A DNA stretch of 64,000 bases from JBECKX01 sp964468475. Lineage in GTDB: Bacteria; Zixibacteria; MSB-5A5; CAIYYT01. The position numbers and the translations under genes are program-made. Under the pieces are notes generated by a model. It was not told the origin of the DNA and did no database searches. It saw nothing but the letters and a program-made list of their open reading frames with translations. This document shows positions 25,509-33,898 of this stretch, one piece after another (within the stretch, counting starts at the first letter, position 1; each line of letters starts with the position of its first letter). The DNA lies in NCBI GenBank assembly GCA_964468475.1, contig CAYXUL010000005.1, positions 1 to 64,000 of the forward strand. The letters run 5' to 3'.

Positions 25509-25620
25509 GCATTCGTCCGCTAACACTCTTGGAGCAATTTGAAATCGAATGTTGCATCCATTTTCAGCACTTGGTAGTATTATATTTGCATACTTGAACA
25601 TGGTAATTTGAGGAGGACGT

Positions 25621-26847
25621 ATGAGACCGCGCTCTATCCTGTCAATCGCGGCGGTTGGACTGCTCCTGGGTATTGTTTCCTGCTCCCGCAATACTGTGGA
25701 GAGCAGTTTCGCCAACGGTAGGAAGCTCTTCTATGAAAACCAGATTGAAAAGGCGCGCGACCAATTCTTGGTTGCGCACGCCAACGACCCCAACAGCACG
25801 GAAATAATCTGCTACCTGGCCGAGGCGTCTCGTCGCCTGGGAAAGCGAGACGATGCTCTCGCTCTCGCCAGGGAGGCACTCGCGCGCGACACTTGTAACG
25901 CATTTGCCCACACGGTGCTGGCGTCAGTTTTCGAGCCGATGTGGACTAGCGGCGATTCGACCTCAAGCGACAGTTGTTGGCAACATGCGAACGAAGCAGT
26001 GGAGTGTGATCCCACCGATGGTAATGCCTGGCTTGTGGTCTGGCTCGAGGCGCTCAGGCGCAGCGACAGAGAGATGGAAGATGAAGCCTTGGCGGCGCTC
26101 ATCAAGAACAATTTCTTCTCCATACCGATTCTCGAGTACAATCGCTGGGTGCTCAAGAACCTCCCGCCGGATGCCATTTTGCTCACGAACGGTGATCTCG
26201 ATACCTACCCCGCTGTCGCGTTGCAACAAGTCAACGGGCTTCGCCCCGATGTCGCTGTAGTCAATCTGTCTTTGCTAAATACACACTGGTATCCGGTGTA
26301 TCTTCGCGCGCGCTACGGGCTGCCGGATCCGCTTCCCAGAGATAAAGAGATCAGGCCATATAAGGAGGGTGATGAGCTGGTGACCGCAGCTATGCAACGT
26401 GTTGACGGCTGGCTGAAGCAACAGCAAGATGGAACTCTCACGCGCAGACTGGTTGCAGGTACCACAGTCTTTAGTAGCAATTTGCCTGTGGACCTCAGGA
26501 ACAGGCTGCAGTTTATGGGCTCTTACCTCGAGATCGGTTCAACAGAATCGCAGACGGCCAGCCTACAGCAGTTGAGAACCGTCTTCGATGACGCCGATCT
26601 GCAGGCGTATTCTCATCAGTCGGCCAGCGATGTCGACAGAAGCCCGGTTCGCCGGGTTACCAGTGACTTCGGTGCAAAAAACATGTGCGAAGTTGGACTG
26701 AGGCTATGCACAGCCCTCCATGCCGACAAGAGGAATGATGAGGCGATGAAGTATGTCAGGATTTTGAAACAATTTGCGCAGGATTCCGGGGTGGCAAATC
26801 AGTTCTCTGATCAACTGGAAGATCTCGAGACAAAGTTGCGAGGATAA
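25621..26847 (+). CDS. TPR lipoprotein with DUF2723-type C-terminal region
   Basis: GAGGAGG sits just upstream of the ATG. A lipoprotein signal (LSIAAVGLLLGIVSC) is followed by TPR-like helices (GRKLFYENQIEKARDQFLVA, RRLGKRDDALALAREALARD). The middle, PPDAILLTNGDLDTYPAVAL and then GLRPDVAVVNLSLLNTHWYP, matches from memory a segment in the soluble C-terminal part of DUF2723 (TMEM260-like) membrane proteins, where the sequence is close to LLTNGDNDTFP and VRVVNLSLLNT. Here the membrane glycosyltransferase part is absent and a lipid anchor takes its place. Length 408 residues, and the function is unknown. Confidence 0.8.
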   Translation: MRPRSILSIAAVGLLLGIVSCSRNTVESSFANGRKLFYENQIEKARDQFLVAHANDPNSTEIICYLAEASRRLGKRDDALALAREALARDTCNAFAHTVLASVFEPMWTSGDSTSSDSCWQHANEAVECDPTDGNAWLVVWLEALRRSDREMEDEALAALIKNNFFSIPILEYNRWVLKNLPPDAILLTNGDLDTYPAVALQQVNGLRPDVAVVNLSLLNTHWYPVYLRARYGLPDPLPRDKEIRPYKEGDELVTAAMQRVDGWLKQQQDGTLTRRLVAGTTVFSSNLPVDLRNRLQFMGSYLEIGSTESQTASLQQLRTVFDDADLQAYSHQSASDVDRSPVRRVTSDFGAKNMCEVGLRLCTALHADKRNDEAMKYVRILKQFAQDSGVANQFSDQLEDLETKLRG

Positions 26848-26898
26848 GATCGCGCGCGACGCACACCGGAATTCCGGCGGCAGCTTGACTGAAAAAGC

Positions 26899-26930
26899 AG
26901 CACCGTCGGAGTCTTCCGACGGTGCTTTTC
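26899..26930 (+). terminator. Bidirectional terminator between the TPR lipoprotein and RRM genes
   Basis: A perfect 12-bp stem pairs AGCACCGTCGGA (26899-26910) with TCCGACGGTGCT (26915-26926) around a four-base loop, followed by TTTTC. On the minus strand the same stem is followed by GCTTTTTC, so it can also end the RRM transcript. Confidence 0.88.
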
Positions 26931-27021
26931 TAATTTACGAATTCAAATGAGTGGTGAAATCAGGTTTTAGTACCCTGATTCTCTGTCCGGCTACGTAAGC
27001 CGCCGGCACCAGGGCAGGGCC

Positions 27022-27315
27022 CTACCAGCGACCACGGCCGCCGCCGCGACCGCCACCGCCACCGCGGCCTTCCTGACGCGGGCGCGCCTCACTGACGTTT
27101 AACGCGCGACCATCCAGTTCAAAGCCATTCAAATCACCGATTGCTGCCCTGGCTTGCTCATCGTCTTCCATTTCGACAAAGGCAAAACCACGCGACTTGC
27201 CGGTTAACTTGTCGGTAATGATCGATACGCGAGCTACCTCGCCGTGCTTTTCAAATGCGGATTTAAGATCCTGCTCTGTCGCAGTAAACGACAGATTACC
27301 TACGTAGATGTTCAT
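27022..27315 (-). CDS. RRM-domain RNA-binding protein with Gly/Arg-rich tail
   Basis: A 97-residue single RRM protein. RNP2 is IYVGNLSFTA at the N-terminus and RNP1 is KSRGFAFVEM near residue 42, both with the aromatic residues that stack on RNA. The last 20 residues are almost all Gly and Arg, an RGG-type tail. This architecture is like the Rbp proteins of cyanobacteria and other phyla, which are often cold-induced. AGGAG precedes the ATG. A leader of some 100 bases probably exists, because TATAAC on the minus strand lies around 27415-27420. Confidence 0.93.
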   Translation of the reverse strand: MNIYVGNLSFTATEQDLKSAFEKHGEVARVSIITDKLTGKSRGFAFVEMEDDEQARAAIGDLNGFELDGRALNVSEARPRQEGRGGGGGRGGGRGRW

Positions 27316-27752
27316 TAAGAACTCCTGTTTTGCCGCCCAGTCGAACTCGACCAGTGCCCTGTCTGCGACTGCAGCAGCGTATTCAATATGCGCACTATTG
27401 CGCTAACGATCTCCGTTATAATAATACTTGTTCAAGAAGCGGATTTTAGATCTGCCTTGATAGGACTTACATAGCGGAGTCATGTCAGTTGCCGTAAATA
27501 TAAAGCGAAGCGTTTCCAGAGCACAAGGAAAATCTCACAACAAAACCGGTACGAACTTTCTATCCTGCTTTGGGTCGTCAAAGCTAAGTGACTAAATTGC
27601 AGGAAGATATCGATACTGCAGCTGTCTCCGGGAAAATTGTTTCCACCCGTACGAAAATGTCGCCATATGAACTCTATAATGTACACGAAGAGGTAGTCGC
27701 TCGTGTCATAGCAGGACTTGGGCGAGAACAAGCTATTCACAGGAGGTTCAAA
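27316..27752. other. 437-base divergent intergenic region
   Basis: It lies between the RRM gene (minus) and a lipoprotein gene (plus). The right part is open in the lipoprotein frame from 27588, but that stretch encodes a soluble peptide that would bury the lipoprotein signal. I therefore leave it as non-coding. TATAAT at 27674-27679 may be a -10 box, but it has no good -35 partner. I see no RNA gene here. Confidence 0.5.
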
Positions 27753-28214
27753 TTGAGGTTGGGCAAAAGTAAATCAATAGCATCTGCGGCACTTCTGCTT
27801 TTGATAATAACAGTAGTGGGCTGTTCGACCCAGGCGCCGCTCGGGCCAGCAAATTCACAAGTGGTAGAAAATGCGCCTGCCCAGGCAATTCAGGCAAACG
27901 GAGCATCGGTCAACGCTGCTGCAAGATTTGGCGAGGACGCCGGCGGAGAGATGGTCTCTGCCGCCTCGGAGGTAGAATTCGTGGGCATTATCGGCCAGGT
28001 CGACATCGAGAACTCGACCATGCAATTTTGGAATCAGGATGACAACTTTAACGTTGTGCTCGGACATGTTTCTGCCGCTACCAGCTTGCTCGATGCAAAC
28101 GGTGATCCTGTGACCCTTGAAGACTTTAGCATTTGCTTCTCAGCAAATATAGTCGGCACCTCGGTAGGAGATAACGAGATCGACCTGGTATCAGTGGAGA
28201 TGATTCCGTTCTAA
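27753..28214 (+). CDS. Predicted lipoprotein, DUF5666-like
   Basis: The start is a TTG at 27753, with AGGAGG six bases upstream and the lipoprotein signal KSIASAALLLLIITVVGC immediately after. The frame is open upstream to 27588, but that would place about 55 residues before the signal. The C-terminal 80 residues (VEFVGIIGQVDIENSTMQFW, ATSLLDANGDPVTLEDFS, and GDNEIDLVSVEMI) resemble the DUF5666 pattern, a small OB-like periplasmic domain. 153 residues. A terminator follows at 28262. Confidence 0.75.
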   Translation: MRLGKSKSIASAALLLLIITVVGCSTQAPLGPANSQVVENAPAQAIQANGASVNAAARFGEDAGGEMVSAASEVEFVGIIGQVDIENSTMQFWNQDDNFNVVLGHVSAATSLLDANGDPVTLEDFSICFSANIVGTSVGDNEIDLVSVEMIPF

Positions 28215-28261
28215 CCTACGCGAGATCAGAGTCGTTTAGATCCACCTTCCCATCAACTGGC

Positions 28262-28300
28262 AATGGCGTTGAGCGTCTGCTTAACGCCATTCTTGTTTCT
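28262..28300 (+). terminator. Rho-independent terminator
   Basis: AATGGCGTT (28262-28270) pairs with AACGCCATT (28283-28291) around a 12-base loop, followed by the T-rich CTTGTTTCT. It lies 48 bases after the lipoprotein stop. Confidence 0.7.
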
Positions 28301-28440
28301 CTCCCAACCTGACATCGAGTAGTCGCAACGGCAATTACGGCATGGATTTATCTGGATTGCCTGAAGTCATAAATTACAACCGTTGAATACGCTCATGCTA
28401 TCCGGAGATGTTTGCGTTAGATGATTTCGCTGAATTTCTG

Positions 28441-28470
28441 TTGCATTCCAGCCGACCAAATCGCTAAATT
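28441..28470 (+). promoter_or_regulatory. Possible promoter for the CxxC exported protein
   Basis: TTGCAT (28441-28446) and TAAATT (28465-28470) are separated by 18 bases, 55 bases before the ATG at 28525. The match is moderate. The preceding 140 bases, after the terminator, hold nothing else I recognise. Confidence 0.35.
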
Positions 28471-28524
28471 TGAACTGTAAATGTCCATTATCACAATCGA
28501 AACGTTCAGGCAGGGAGAAGGCAA

Positions 28525-29016
28525 ATGACCAGGAAGATTCTACTCGGAGCAGTGGCAGCGATGCTACTTTTGACGCTCCTGGCCACGGCTGCGAACGAGC
28601 AGCCCTGGTTTGATTTTAAGAATTGCGAGATGTGCAAGCATCTTACTGAGATTCCCGACCTTATGCAGCACTTGCATTATCAACAGGTCAAAGTCAGCAA
28701 TGGTTTTATTGCAGTCACCACCGCTGATCCCGGGTATGTCGAGCAGTACAAGAAAGTCAGCGAAGAGATGAATGCGGTGGGGGAAAGACTGATGGCCGGA
28801 GAGCAGATGCAGCTGTGCGGAAGTTGTCAGGCACTGGGCGCGCTCTTCATGAGCGGCGCCAAGATGGAGCAGGGAAACCTCGACAACGGTGATCTCATGC
28901 TTGTTTCTTCAGACAATCCCGAGTTGGTTACCAAGCTGCATGAGTACGTTGATAAGAGCATGGGCGAGATGAAGAAAATGATGTCAGACAAACCCAAGGC
29001 GGAAGAATCTAAGTAG
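28525..29016 (+). CDS. Exported protein with two CxxC pairs, unknown family
   Basis: GGGAGAAGG precedes the ATG of this 163-residue protein. A signal peptide (ILLGAVAAMLLLTLLATAA) leads to a mature part with CEMC near residue 34 and CGSC near residue 97. The sequence between them is helical and rich in Met, His and Gln (LMQHLHYQQVKVSNGF). The C-terminal tail is Lys/Glu-rich (GEMKKMMSDKPKAEESK). Two CxxC pairs suggest metal binding or thiol exchange, but there is no CxxCH, so it is not a cytochrome. No named family is recognised. Confidence 0.75.
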   Translation: MTRKILLGAVAAMLLLTLLATAANEQPWFDFKNCEMCKHLTEIPDLMQHLHYQQVKVSNGFIAVTTADPGYVEQYKKVSEEMNAVGERLMAGEQMQLCGSCQALGALFMSGAKMEQGNLDNGDLMLVSSDNPELVTKLHEYVDKSMGEMKKMMSDKPKAEESK

Positions 29017-29040
29017 ACACAAACACAATTTCAGACGAGA

Positions 29041-29074
29041 GCCGACGATCCAACCCGGAACGTCGGCTTTTCTT
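29041..29074 (+). terminator. Rho-independent terminator
   Basis: GCCGACG (29041-29047) and CGTCGGC (29061-29067) form a 7-bp stem with a 13-base loop, followed by TTTTCTT. It lies 24 bases after the stop of the CxxC protein. Confidence 0.75.
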
Positions 29075-29241
29075 ATATCCCGCATCCGGATCAAATCAGA
29101 ATTCCACTGCGACGAAAACGGGTTATTCTCCATGTTGCACCGCTTCTCCCGATATAGTATCATCGATATCGTGTCGTCTATGTTGTATAATTACGCGATC
29201 GGTGGTTTGACTCTCCGGGTTATAATAGGGAATAGAGTATT

Positions 29242-30036
29242 ATGGACGATAAGCACGTTATAGTCATTGGCGCCTCTTCCGGACTTGGCAGGAGCTTCGC
29301 CCTCCAGGCTAGCGACGCAGGTGCAAAGGTTGCTCTCATTTCCAGACGCAAGCCGTTGCTGGAAGAGCTAGCGCAGGAAATCAACTCGAATAACAAAGTA
29401 GCTCTGGTGCTCGTCTGCGACATCAAAAATCCCAATGAAGTGGAGAATGCCTTCGCGGAAATTTACGCAAGATGGGGAAGGTTTGATATTGCCCTCAATG
29501 CTGCGGGTGTGGTTGATCCTCTAAGCGCTATCGCTGAGACCGATGCCAGTGACTTCAAGCGCTCGCTCGATATCAACGTATTTGGCACATTCCTCTGCTG
29601 TCGCGAAGAATTGCGGCTTGCTGCCGCGCAGAATTCGCCGGCGACGGTAGTCAACGTCAGCTCCGGAGCGGCCTACAAGACCTATCTCAATTGGGCAGCC
29701 TACTGCAGCTCCAAGGCGGCAGTTGACGCCATCACTCGCATCGCTGCGGCAGAAGCTTCGGCAAATCAGACGCGTGTGTTTGCGGTTTCGCCCGGCCCGT
29801 TTGAAAGCCACATGCAGGAGCTAATGCGCAACAGCAGCGAACAGGCGTTTCCGGCACGGGAGAAATTTATTAAGCTCCATCAGGAGAATAAGCTGCCTGC
29901 AGCGGACCAGGTGGCTGACGCAACGATGCGATTGGCTATTAGTGACTGGCCGGAACTGAGTGGTATGATTCTCGATCTGCGCGACCAGGCATTCCGGGAT
30001 GAGTGTCTGGATCATGGAATTATGATTGATTACTAA
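29242..30036 (+). CDS. Short-chain dehydrogenase/reductase (SDR)
   Basis: This 264-residue classical SDR has the cofactor loop GASSGLGRSFA near residue 11, NAAGV for the central strand, and the catalytic Ser (NVSSGAAYK) and Tyr-Lys (AAYCSSKAAVDA). After the catalytic helix comes VSPGPFESHMQ, the substrate-loop position. The residue after the second strand is in SRRKPLLEEL, so NADP preference is plausible. The substrate is unknown. The next gene starts 61 bases later, so the two might be co-transcribed. Confidence 0.93.
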   Translation: MDDKHVIVIGASSGLGRSFALQASDAGAKVALISRRKPLLEELAQEINSNNKVALVLVCDIKNPNEVENAFAEIYARWGRFDIALNAAGVVDPLSAIAETDASDFKRSLDINVFGTFLCCREELRLAAAQNSPATVVNVSSGAAYKTYLNWAAYCSSKAAVDAITRIAAAEASANQTRVFAVSPGPFESHMQELMRNSSEQAFPAREKFIKLHQENKLPAADQVADATMRLAISDWPELSGMILDLRDQAFRDECLDHGIMIDY

Positions 30037-30097
30037 GAGCACTTCGCGTGGGCTCTGTGAGCTCCACGAGGCTGGTCGAATCGTCTGAGGAGAATTT

Positions 30098-30757
30098 ATG
30101 AAGAAGTTACCTCGCAAGTATGAAGCTGACGACATTGAAGTGACCTACGACGTGAAACGCTGTATTCACTCTGCAGAATGTACTCGTGGCTTGCCCGCTG
30201 TTTTTGATACCGCGAAACGCCCGTGGATTCAGCCGGAGAACGGTGACGCTCAGGCTATCGCAGAGGTAATTCACCGTTGTCCTACCGGTGCGCTGCAATA
30301 CCGGCGGAAAGACGGCGGAACCTCAGAGCCGATTCCTGCCCGGAACACTTTTTTGCTGGATGCCAACGGGCCGCTCTATCTCAGAGGCGATCTTCATTTT
30401 ACCGATCCCAGCGGCGAACCGATCAAATCAGAGACGCGCATTGCTATGTGTAGATGTGGCGCATCCAAGAACAAACCATACTGTGACGATTCTCATGATG
30501 ATATAGACTTCAAAGCCTCAGGGGCAATAACGGAAGAGCAGAAATCGGAAGCTGACTCGGGAGAACCAACCGGCAAGCTCATGCTCGATGCAACCAGGAA
30601 TGGACCGATGGTTTGCCAGGGCACAATCGCTGCCGTGGGTGCAGATGGCCTTCCTGAGGCTGTTTTCGATAACCCGGCCTTCTGCCGTTGTGGTGGCTCT
30701 CAAAACAAACCATTCTGCGACGGAACTCATAGTAAGATTGGCTTTAAATCTGATTAA
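30098..30757 (+). CDS. Fe-S protein: Fer4_19 domain plus two CDGSH domains
   Basis: A 219-residue fusion. Residues about 10-75 resemble the YjdI-type mono-cluster domain (VKRCIHSAECTRGLPAVFD, then HRCPTGALQY). Two CDGSH iron-sulfur motifs follow: CRCGASKNKPYCDDSH near residue 114 and CRCGGSQNKPFCDGTH near residue 195. Each has the three Cys and one His that hold a 2Fe-2S cluster. The first has CDDSH rather than CDGSH, a change outside the ligands. GGAG precedes the ATG. The role is probably redox or Fe-S handling. It may be translationally linked to the MscS gene 15 bases on. Confidence 0.92.
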   Translation: MKKLPRKYEADDIEVTYDVKRCIHSAECTRGLPAVFDTAKRPWIQPENGDAQAIAEVIHRCPTGALQYRRKDGGTSEPIPARNTFLLDANGPLYLRGDLHFTDPSGEPIKSETRIAMCRCGASKNKPYCDDSHDDIDFKASGAITEEQKSEADSGEPTGKLMLDATRNGPMVCQGTIAAVGADGLPEAVFDNPAFCRCGGSQNKPFCDGTHSKIGFKSD

Positions 30758-30772
30758 GGAGGGCAAGCTACC

Positions 30773-31855
30773 TTGAATTTCTTTGAAGAGGTTTTTACTT
30801 CAGCTCGCTCTCTGATTCCGCTACTAGTCGCCTTGCTGGTTGCCGCTGTCGTCCTGTGGGCCGTTCGCGATGTGATAAACAAACGCTATGCCGGCTTGAG
30901 TGGACTCGCCTTCCGGCGACAGGTGATTTCGCTCGCACTCTCGTTTATCGCACTGATAGTTGTTATCATGCTGCTGCCGACAAGCGACACTTTCAGGGGC
31001 CAACTGCTCAGTTTCTTCGGAATTCTTCTGAGTGCTGCTATCGCACTCTCTTCAACGACAGTGCTCGGCAACATTATGGCGGGTTTAATGCTTCGCATGA
31101 TCCGCAATTTCAAGCCGGGCGATTTCATTGTCGTTGGTGAACAGTTCGGTCGCGTATCCGGACAGTCACTCGCCCATGTCGAGATTCAGACTCAATACCG
31201 CGATCTGGTAACACTGCCCAATCTGTATCTCGTTTCGAATCCGGTGAAAGTTCTGCGCGACTCAGGCACGATTGTTCACGCCGAAGTTTCCCTCGGTTAT
31301 AATATTGGAAACGCACGCGTCGCGGCGATCCTGAAGGGTGCCGCCCGCAAAGCCGGATTGGAGGACGCCTTCGTACACGTCCTTGAGCTGGGTGATTTCT
31401 CGGTGCAATATCGCGTAGCTGGCTTGCTCAAGGACACCTCAGTGCTGATCTCGACTCGCTCTGCGCTTCGCGCTGCAATGCTGGATGCACTCCACGAAAA
31501 TGGTATCGAGATCGTATCGCCGACCTTTATGAACACCAGGGCGACTGATCGCCAGCCCCCTTTCATTCCCGGCAAGGAACAAGTCTCGCAAGAAAGTAGA
31601 GAACAGCCTTCAGTTGACCAGAAATCGATCCCCGAAAAAGTGATCTTTGATAAGGCGGAAGAGGCGGCCTCACTGGAAGAATTACGGGAGGCCCTGCAAA
31701 AAACGGATCAAAGAATCCAGAAGCTCAAGACTGAGAAGAAAAATGTTCCGGACGAAAAGAAGGAAGCCATTGAACCGCAGCTGGAGCAGCTTGAGACTCA
31801 CCGCGAACGGCTGTTGCAGATCATCAAATCACGGGAAGATCAGACAACGGATTGA
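30773..31855 (+). CDS. MscS-family mechanosensitive channel with C-terminal coiled coil
   Basis: The start is a TTG at 30773, with AAGGAGGG about nine bases upstream. The 360-residue protein has three membrane segments (LIPLLVALLVAAVVLWAVRD, VISLALSFIALIVVIMLLPT, and LLSAAIALSSTTVLGNIMAG). The last runs into the pore-lining helix and MIRNFKPGDFIVVGEQFG, the conserved MscS beta-domain start. After about residue 260 comes a charged extension with a coiled coil (LEELREALQKTDQRIQKLKT, EPQLEQLETHRERLLQIIKS), not part of E. coli MscS. It likely relieves osmotic downshock. The tail could mediate assembly or gating. Confidence 0.9.
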   Translation: MNFFEEVFTSARSLIPLLVALLVAAVVLWAVRDVINKRYAGLSGLAFRRQVISLALSFIALIVVIMLLPTSDTFRGQLLSFFGILLSAAIALSSTTVLGNIMAGLMLRMIRNFKPGDFIVVGEQFGRVSGQSLAHVEIQTQYRDLVTLPNLYLVSNPVKVLRDSGTIVHAEVSLGYNIGNARVAAILKGAARKAGLEDAFVHVLELGDFSVQYRVAGLLKDTSVLISTRSALRAAMLDALHENGIEIVSPTFMNTRATDRQPPFIPGKEQVSQESREQPSVDQKSIPEKVIFDKAEEAASLEELREALQKTDQRIQKLKTEKKNVPDEKKEAIEPQLEQLETHRERLLQIIKSREDQTTD

Positions 31856-31935
31856 ACCCTGTCTATCCCTTCACAGCTCTGCATTCCGCAATTTTGCTCT
31901 TGATGTTGTCGGTCAGTTGACTAAATTCGCGCAGT

Positions 31936-32490
31936 ATGGCGTTGTCTAAATCAGCCCAGAGAATAGCGCGAACCGCAATTGAAGCGGGAAAACGTGTCTA
32001 TATCCGCAAACCTCGCGCTACCGATCGCGACGAATTGCTGGAAATGAACCGCAGCAGCAAGTCATTCCATCACCCCTGGATTACCGTGCCCAATACCGAC
32101 GAGGAATTTGATCAGTTCCTGCGCGATTCACGTCGCCATGATTATAGAGCCTTCCTCGTGTGCGATCTCGAAGACAAGACAATCATCGGTGTCCTGATAA
32201 TCAAGAATATCCTCCGCGACGACTTCCAAACGGGCAACATTCAATATTACATGGGGAGGGATTACGCCGGTAGGGGGCTGATGACCGAAGGTCTCAATCT
32301 GGTTCTCCGCTACGCCAAGCGTCGGCTGAAACTGCATCGTCTCGAAGCCAATATCCAGCAGGAAAACAAGCAGGCGATCGCGCTGGTGATGCGGTGCGGT
32401 TTTAAGATGGAAGGCTATTCTAAACGCTTCAAGAAAGTTGGAGGCAGGTGGCGCGATCACGAACGCTGGGCCATCCTGCTGGAAGACTGA
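31936..32490 (+). CDS. RimJ/RimL-type GNAT acetyltransferase
   Basis: This 184-residue protein has the RimJ/RimL pattern: YIRKPRATDRDELLEMNRSS at the start, then YYMGRDYAGRGLMTEGLNLVL with the acetyl-CoA loop, LHRLEANIQQENKQAIALVM, and RCGFKMEGYSKRF. The C-terminal GGRWRDHERWAIL is the usual ending. Family members acetylate ribosomal proteins or other N-termini, and the exact target is unknown. It starts 80 bases after the MscS stop. Confidence 0.92.
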   Translation: MALSKSAQRIARTAIEAGKRVYIRKPRATDRDELLEMNRSSKSFHHPWITVPNTDEEFDQFLRDSRRHDYRAFLVCDLEDKTIIGVLIIKNILRDDFQTGNIQYYMGRDYAGRGLMTEGLNLVLRYAKRRLKLHRLEANIQQENKQAIALVMRCGFKMEGYSKRFKKVGGRWRDHERWAILLED

Positions 32491-32532
32491 AGGTACAGCT
32501 AATCGAGAGCCGGTTATGCGTATCCATGCGCC

Positions 32533-33402
32533 TTACTCCAGGCCCTCACGAATCTTCTCAGTAGACAAGCCCAGTTCTCGTAACACCTCGCTCGATACTT
32601 CCTCGATTGCCCGCCTCGTGACATCTACGTGGTCCCAATTTTGCTCCGCGAACAGCTGTCGGCAGAAACGTAATTCGCCGCGTACCAGGGAAATGTCGTG
32701 ATACTGGCTTAGCTGAGAAGCCGAATCTTTGCTGCCCATCAACACCTCGGCGCGCTCCTCACGAATCCGCACCAGCTCATTTGCCTGAATCATCAGACCC
32801 ATGATCCTCTTTGGGTTGGCGGCTTCCACGCGCTTAAGCAACGAAGACTTCAGGTTCTCATCGGGAACTATTGGAATGTTGGCCACGCGGTAACCATAAT
32901 TGCAGGCCAGATACATACTGATCGGCGTCTTGCAGGTTCGGGACAAGCCGATAAGTACGACCTCGGCCTCGTGAATCCGATGCCCCTGGCCGTCGTCATG
33001 CTGCACAGTGAACCCGATGGCATCGAGCTTGCGGTAGTAGCTGTCGTCAATAATCTGCAGCAATCCAGGGCGGTAGGCGGGATGCACCCCGAGAAACTTA
33101 GAGAGCGTTCTGATCATCGGGCGTAGCACATTGAGATGAAGAATACCGCGTGCATCCAGGGTTTCGTGAAAATAGGTTCCCAACTCAACCGAGATGATAG
33201 AATAAACAACCAGGTACTCTTCGTTTATCTCGTTAACGATTTTGTCGACCTCCTCGCGGCACGTGACACTGGGATATGTTTTCACTATCCGGTAGGAGAC
33301 ATCCTCGTGCTCATACTGCGACAGTACGGCATCAAGCAAACGCTTCGCCGTACGCCCGGTGCCATCCGAAGCGATCACAATCTTCTTGGTCTCTTCTTTC
33401 AT
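32533..33402 (-). CDS. ppsR: PEP synthase/PPDK regulatory protein (DUF299)
   Basis: This 289-residue bifunctional enzyme inactivates and reactivates pyruvate-water or pyruvate-phosphate dikinase by ADP-dependent phosphorylation and Pi-dependent dephosphorylation of a threonine. The signatures are IVIASDGTGRTAKRLLDAVL at the N-terminus and the P-loop-like VLIGLSRTCKTPISMYLA near residue 150. In the family this is close to GVSRTSKTP. GAGAGGGAA lies upstream of the ATG. No dikinase gene is in the window, so the partner is encoded elsewhere. Confidence 0.95.
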   Translation of the reverse strand: MKEETKKIVIASDGTGRTAKRLLDAVLSQYEHEDVSYRIVKTYPSVTCREEVDKIVNEINEEYLVVYSIISVELGTYFHETLDARGILHLNVLRPMIRTLSKFLGVHPAYRPGLLQIIDDSYYRKLDAIGFTVQHDDGQGHRIHEAEVVLIGLSRTCKTPISMYLACNYGYRVANIPIVPDENLKSSLLKRVEAANPKRIMGLMIQANELVRIREERAEVLMGSKDSASQLSQYHDISLVRGELRFCRQLFAEQNWDHVDVTRRAIEEVSSEVLRELGLSTEKIREGLE

Positions 33403-33494
33403 ACAATTCCCTCTCGTCCGCAGAAAATGATAGCTTTTCGCCTTACCTCACACAAGCTTCACTTTCAGCCGGCATTTTCCGAAGACAATTTGGG

Positions 33495-33523
33495 TTGTCA
33501 ACGTGGGCGCCGACCACTATGTT
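33495..33523 (+). promoter_or_regulatory. Possible promoter of the GYD-domain gene
   Basis: TTGTCA (33495-33500) and TATGTT (33518-33523) are separated by 17 bases, and the ATG at 33558 follows 34 bases later. AGGAGG (33546-33551) lies within that leader. Confidence 0.45.
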
Positions 33524-33557
33524 GTTGGTGACGTCATTGTAAGCAGGAGGTATCAAA

Positions 33558-33845
33558 ATGGCGCAGTTTATGATGGCTATGAACATCAATCCCAGCGCGA
33601 AGAAGGAGCACCGCACCGATCTGGCTCACGAGGTCAGCCACTCGCTCGACTCGTTTAGCACCGATGGAGTGAAGGTGGAGAAGCTGTTCGCTACCCTAGG
33701 TCGCTATGACTACATTGCGCTCTTCGAGGCGCCTGAACAAAGCGTGGCCTTCAGAATAGCCACCGAGATCAATGCCAAGGGCATCCTCGAAACGGAAACC
33801 TGGCCGGTGATTCCTTACGAATCGTACTCGCAGTTGATGGGCTAG
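33558..33845 (+). CDS. GYD-domain protein
   Basis: A 95-residue ferredoxin-like-fold protein with AGGAGG six bases upstream of its ATG. The line GVKVEKLFATLGRYDYIALFEAPE is the GYD signature (here GRYD), and SVAFRIATEINAKGILETET completes the usual GYD helix and strand. The biochemical role of the family is unknown. The 3-hydroxyisobutyrate-dehydrogenase-like gene starts 54 bases later and may be co-transcribed. Confidence 0.88.
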   Translation: MAQFMMAMNINPSAKKEHRTDLAHEVSHSLDSFSTDGVKVEKLFATLGRYDYIALFEAPEQSVAFRIATEINAKGILETETWPVIPYESYSQLMG

Positions 33846-33898
33846 CCCCCCGGCACGTATAACGTCAAATTGAATCTCAACAGGGAGTTGGCAGCATC

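Noticed and set aside
27588..27752. Upstream extension of the lipoprotein gene at 27753
   Set aside because: The extra 55 residues would sit before the lipoprotein signal. AGGAGG six bases before the TTG at 27753 marks the start.
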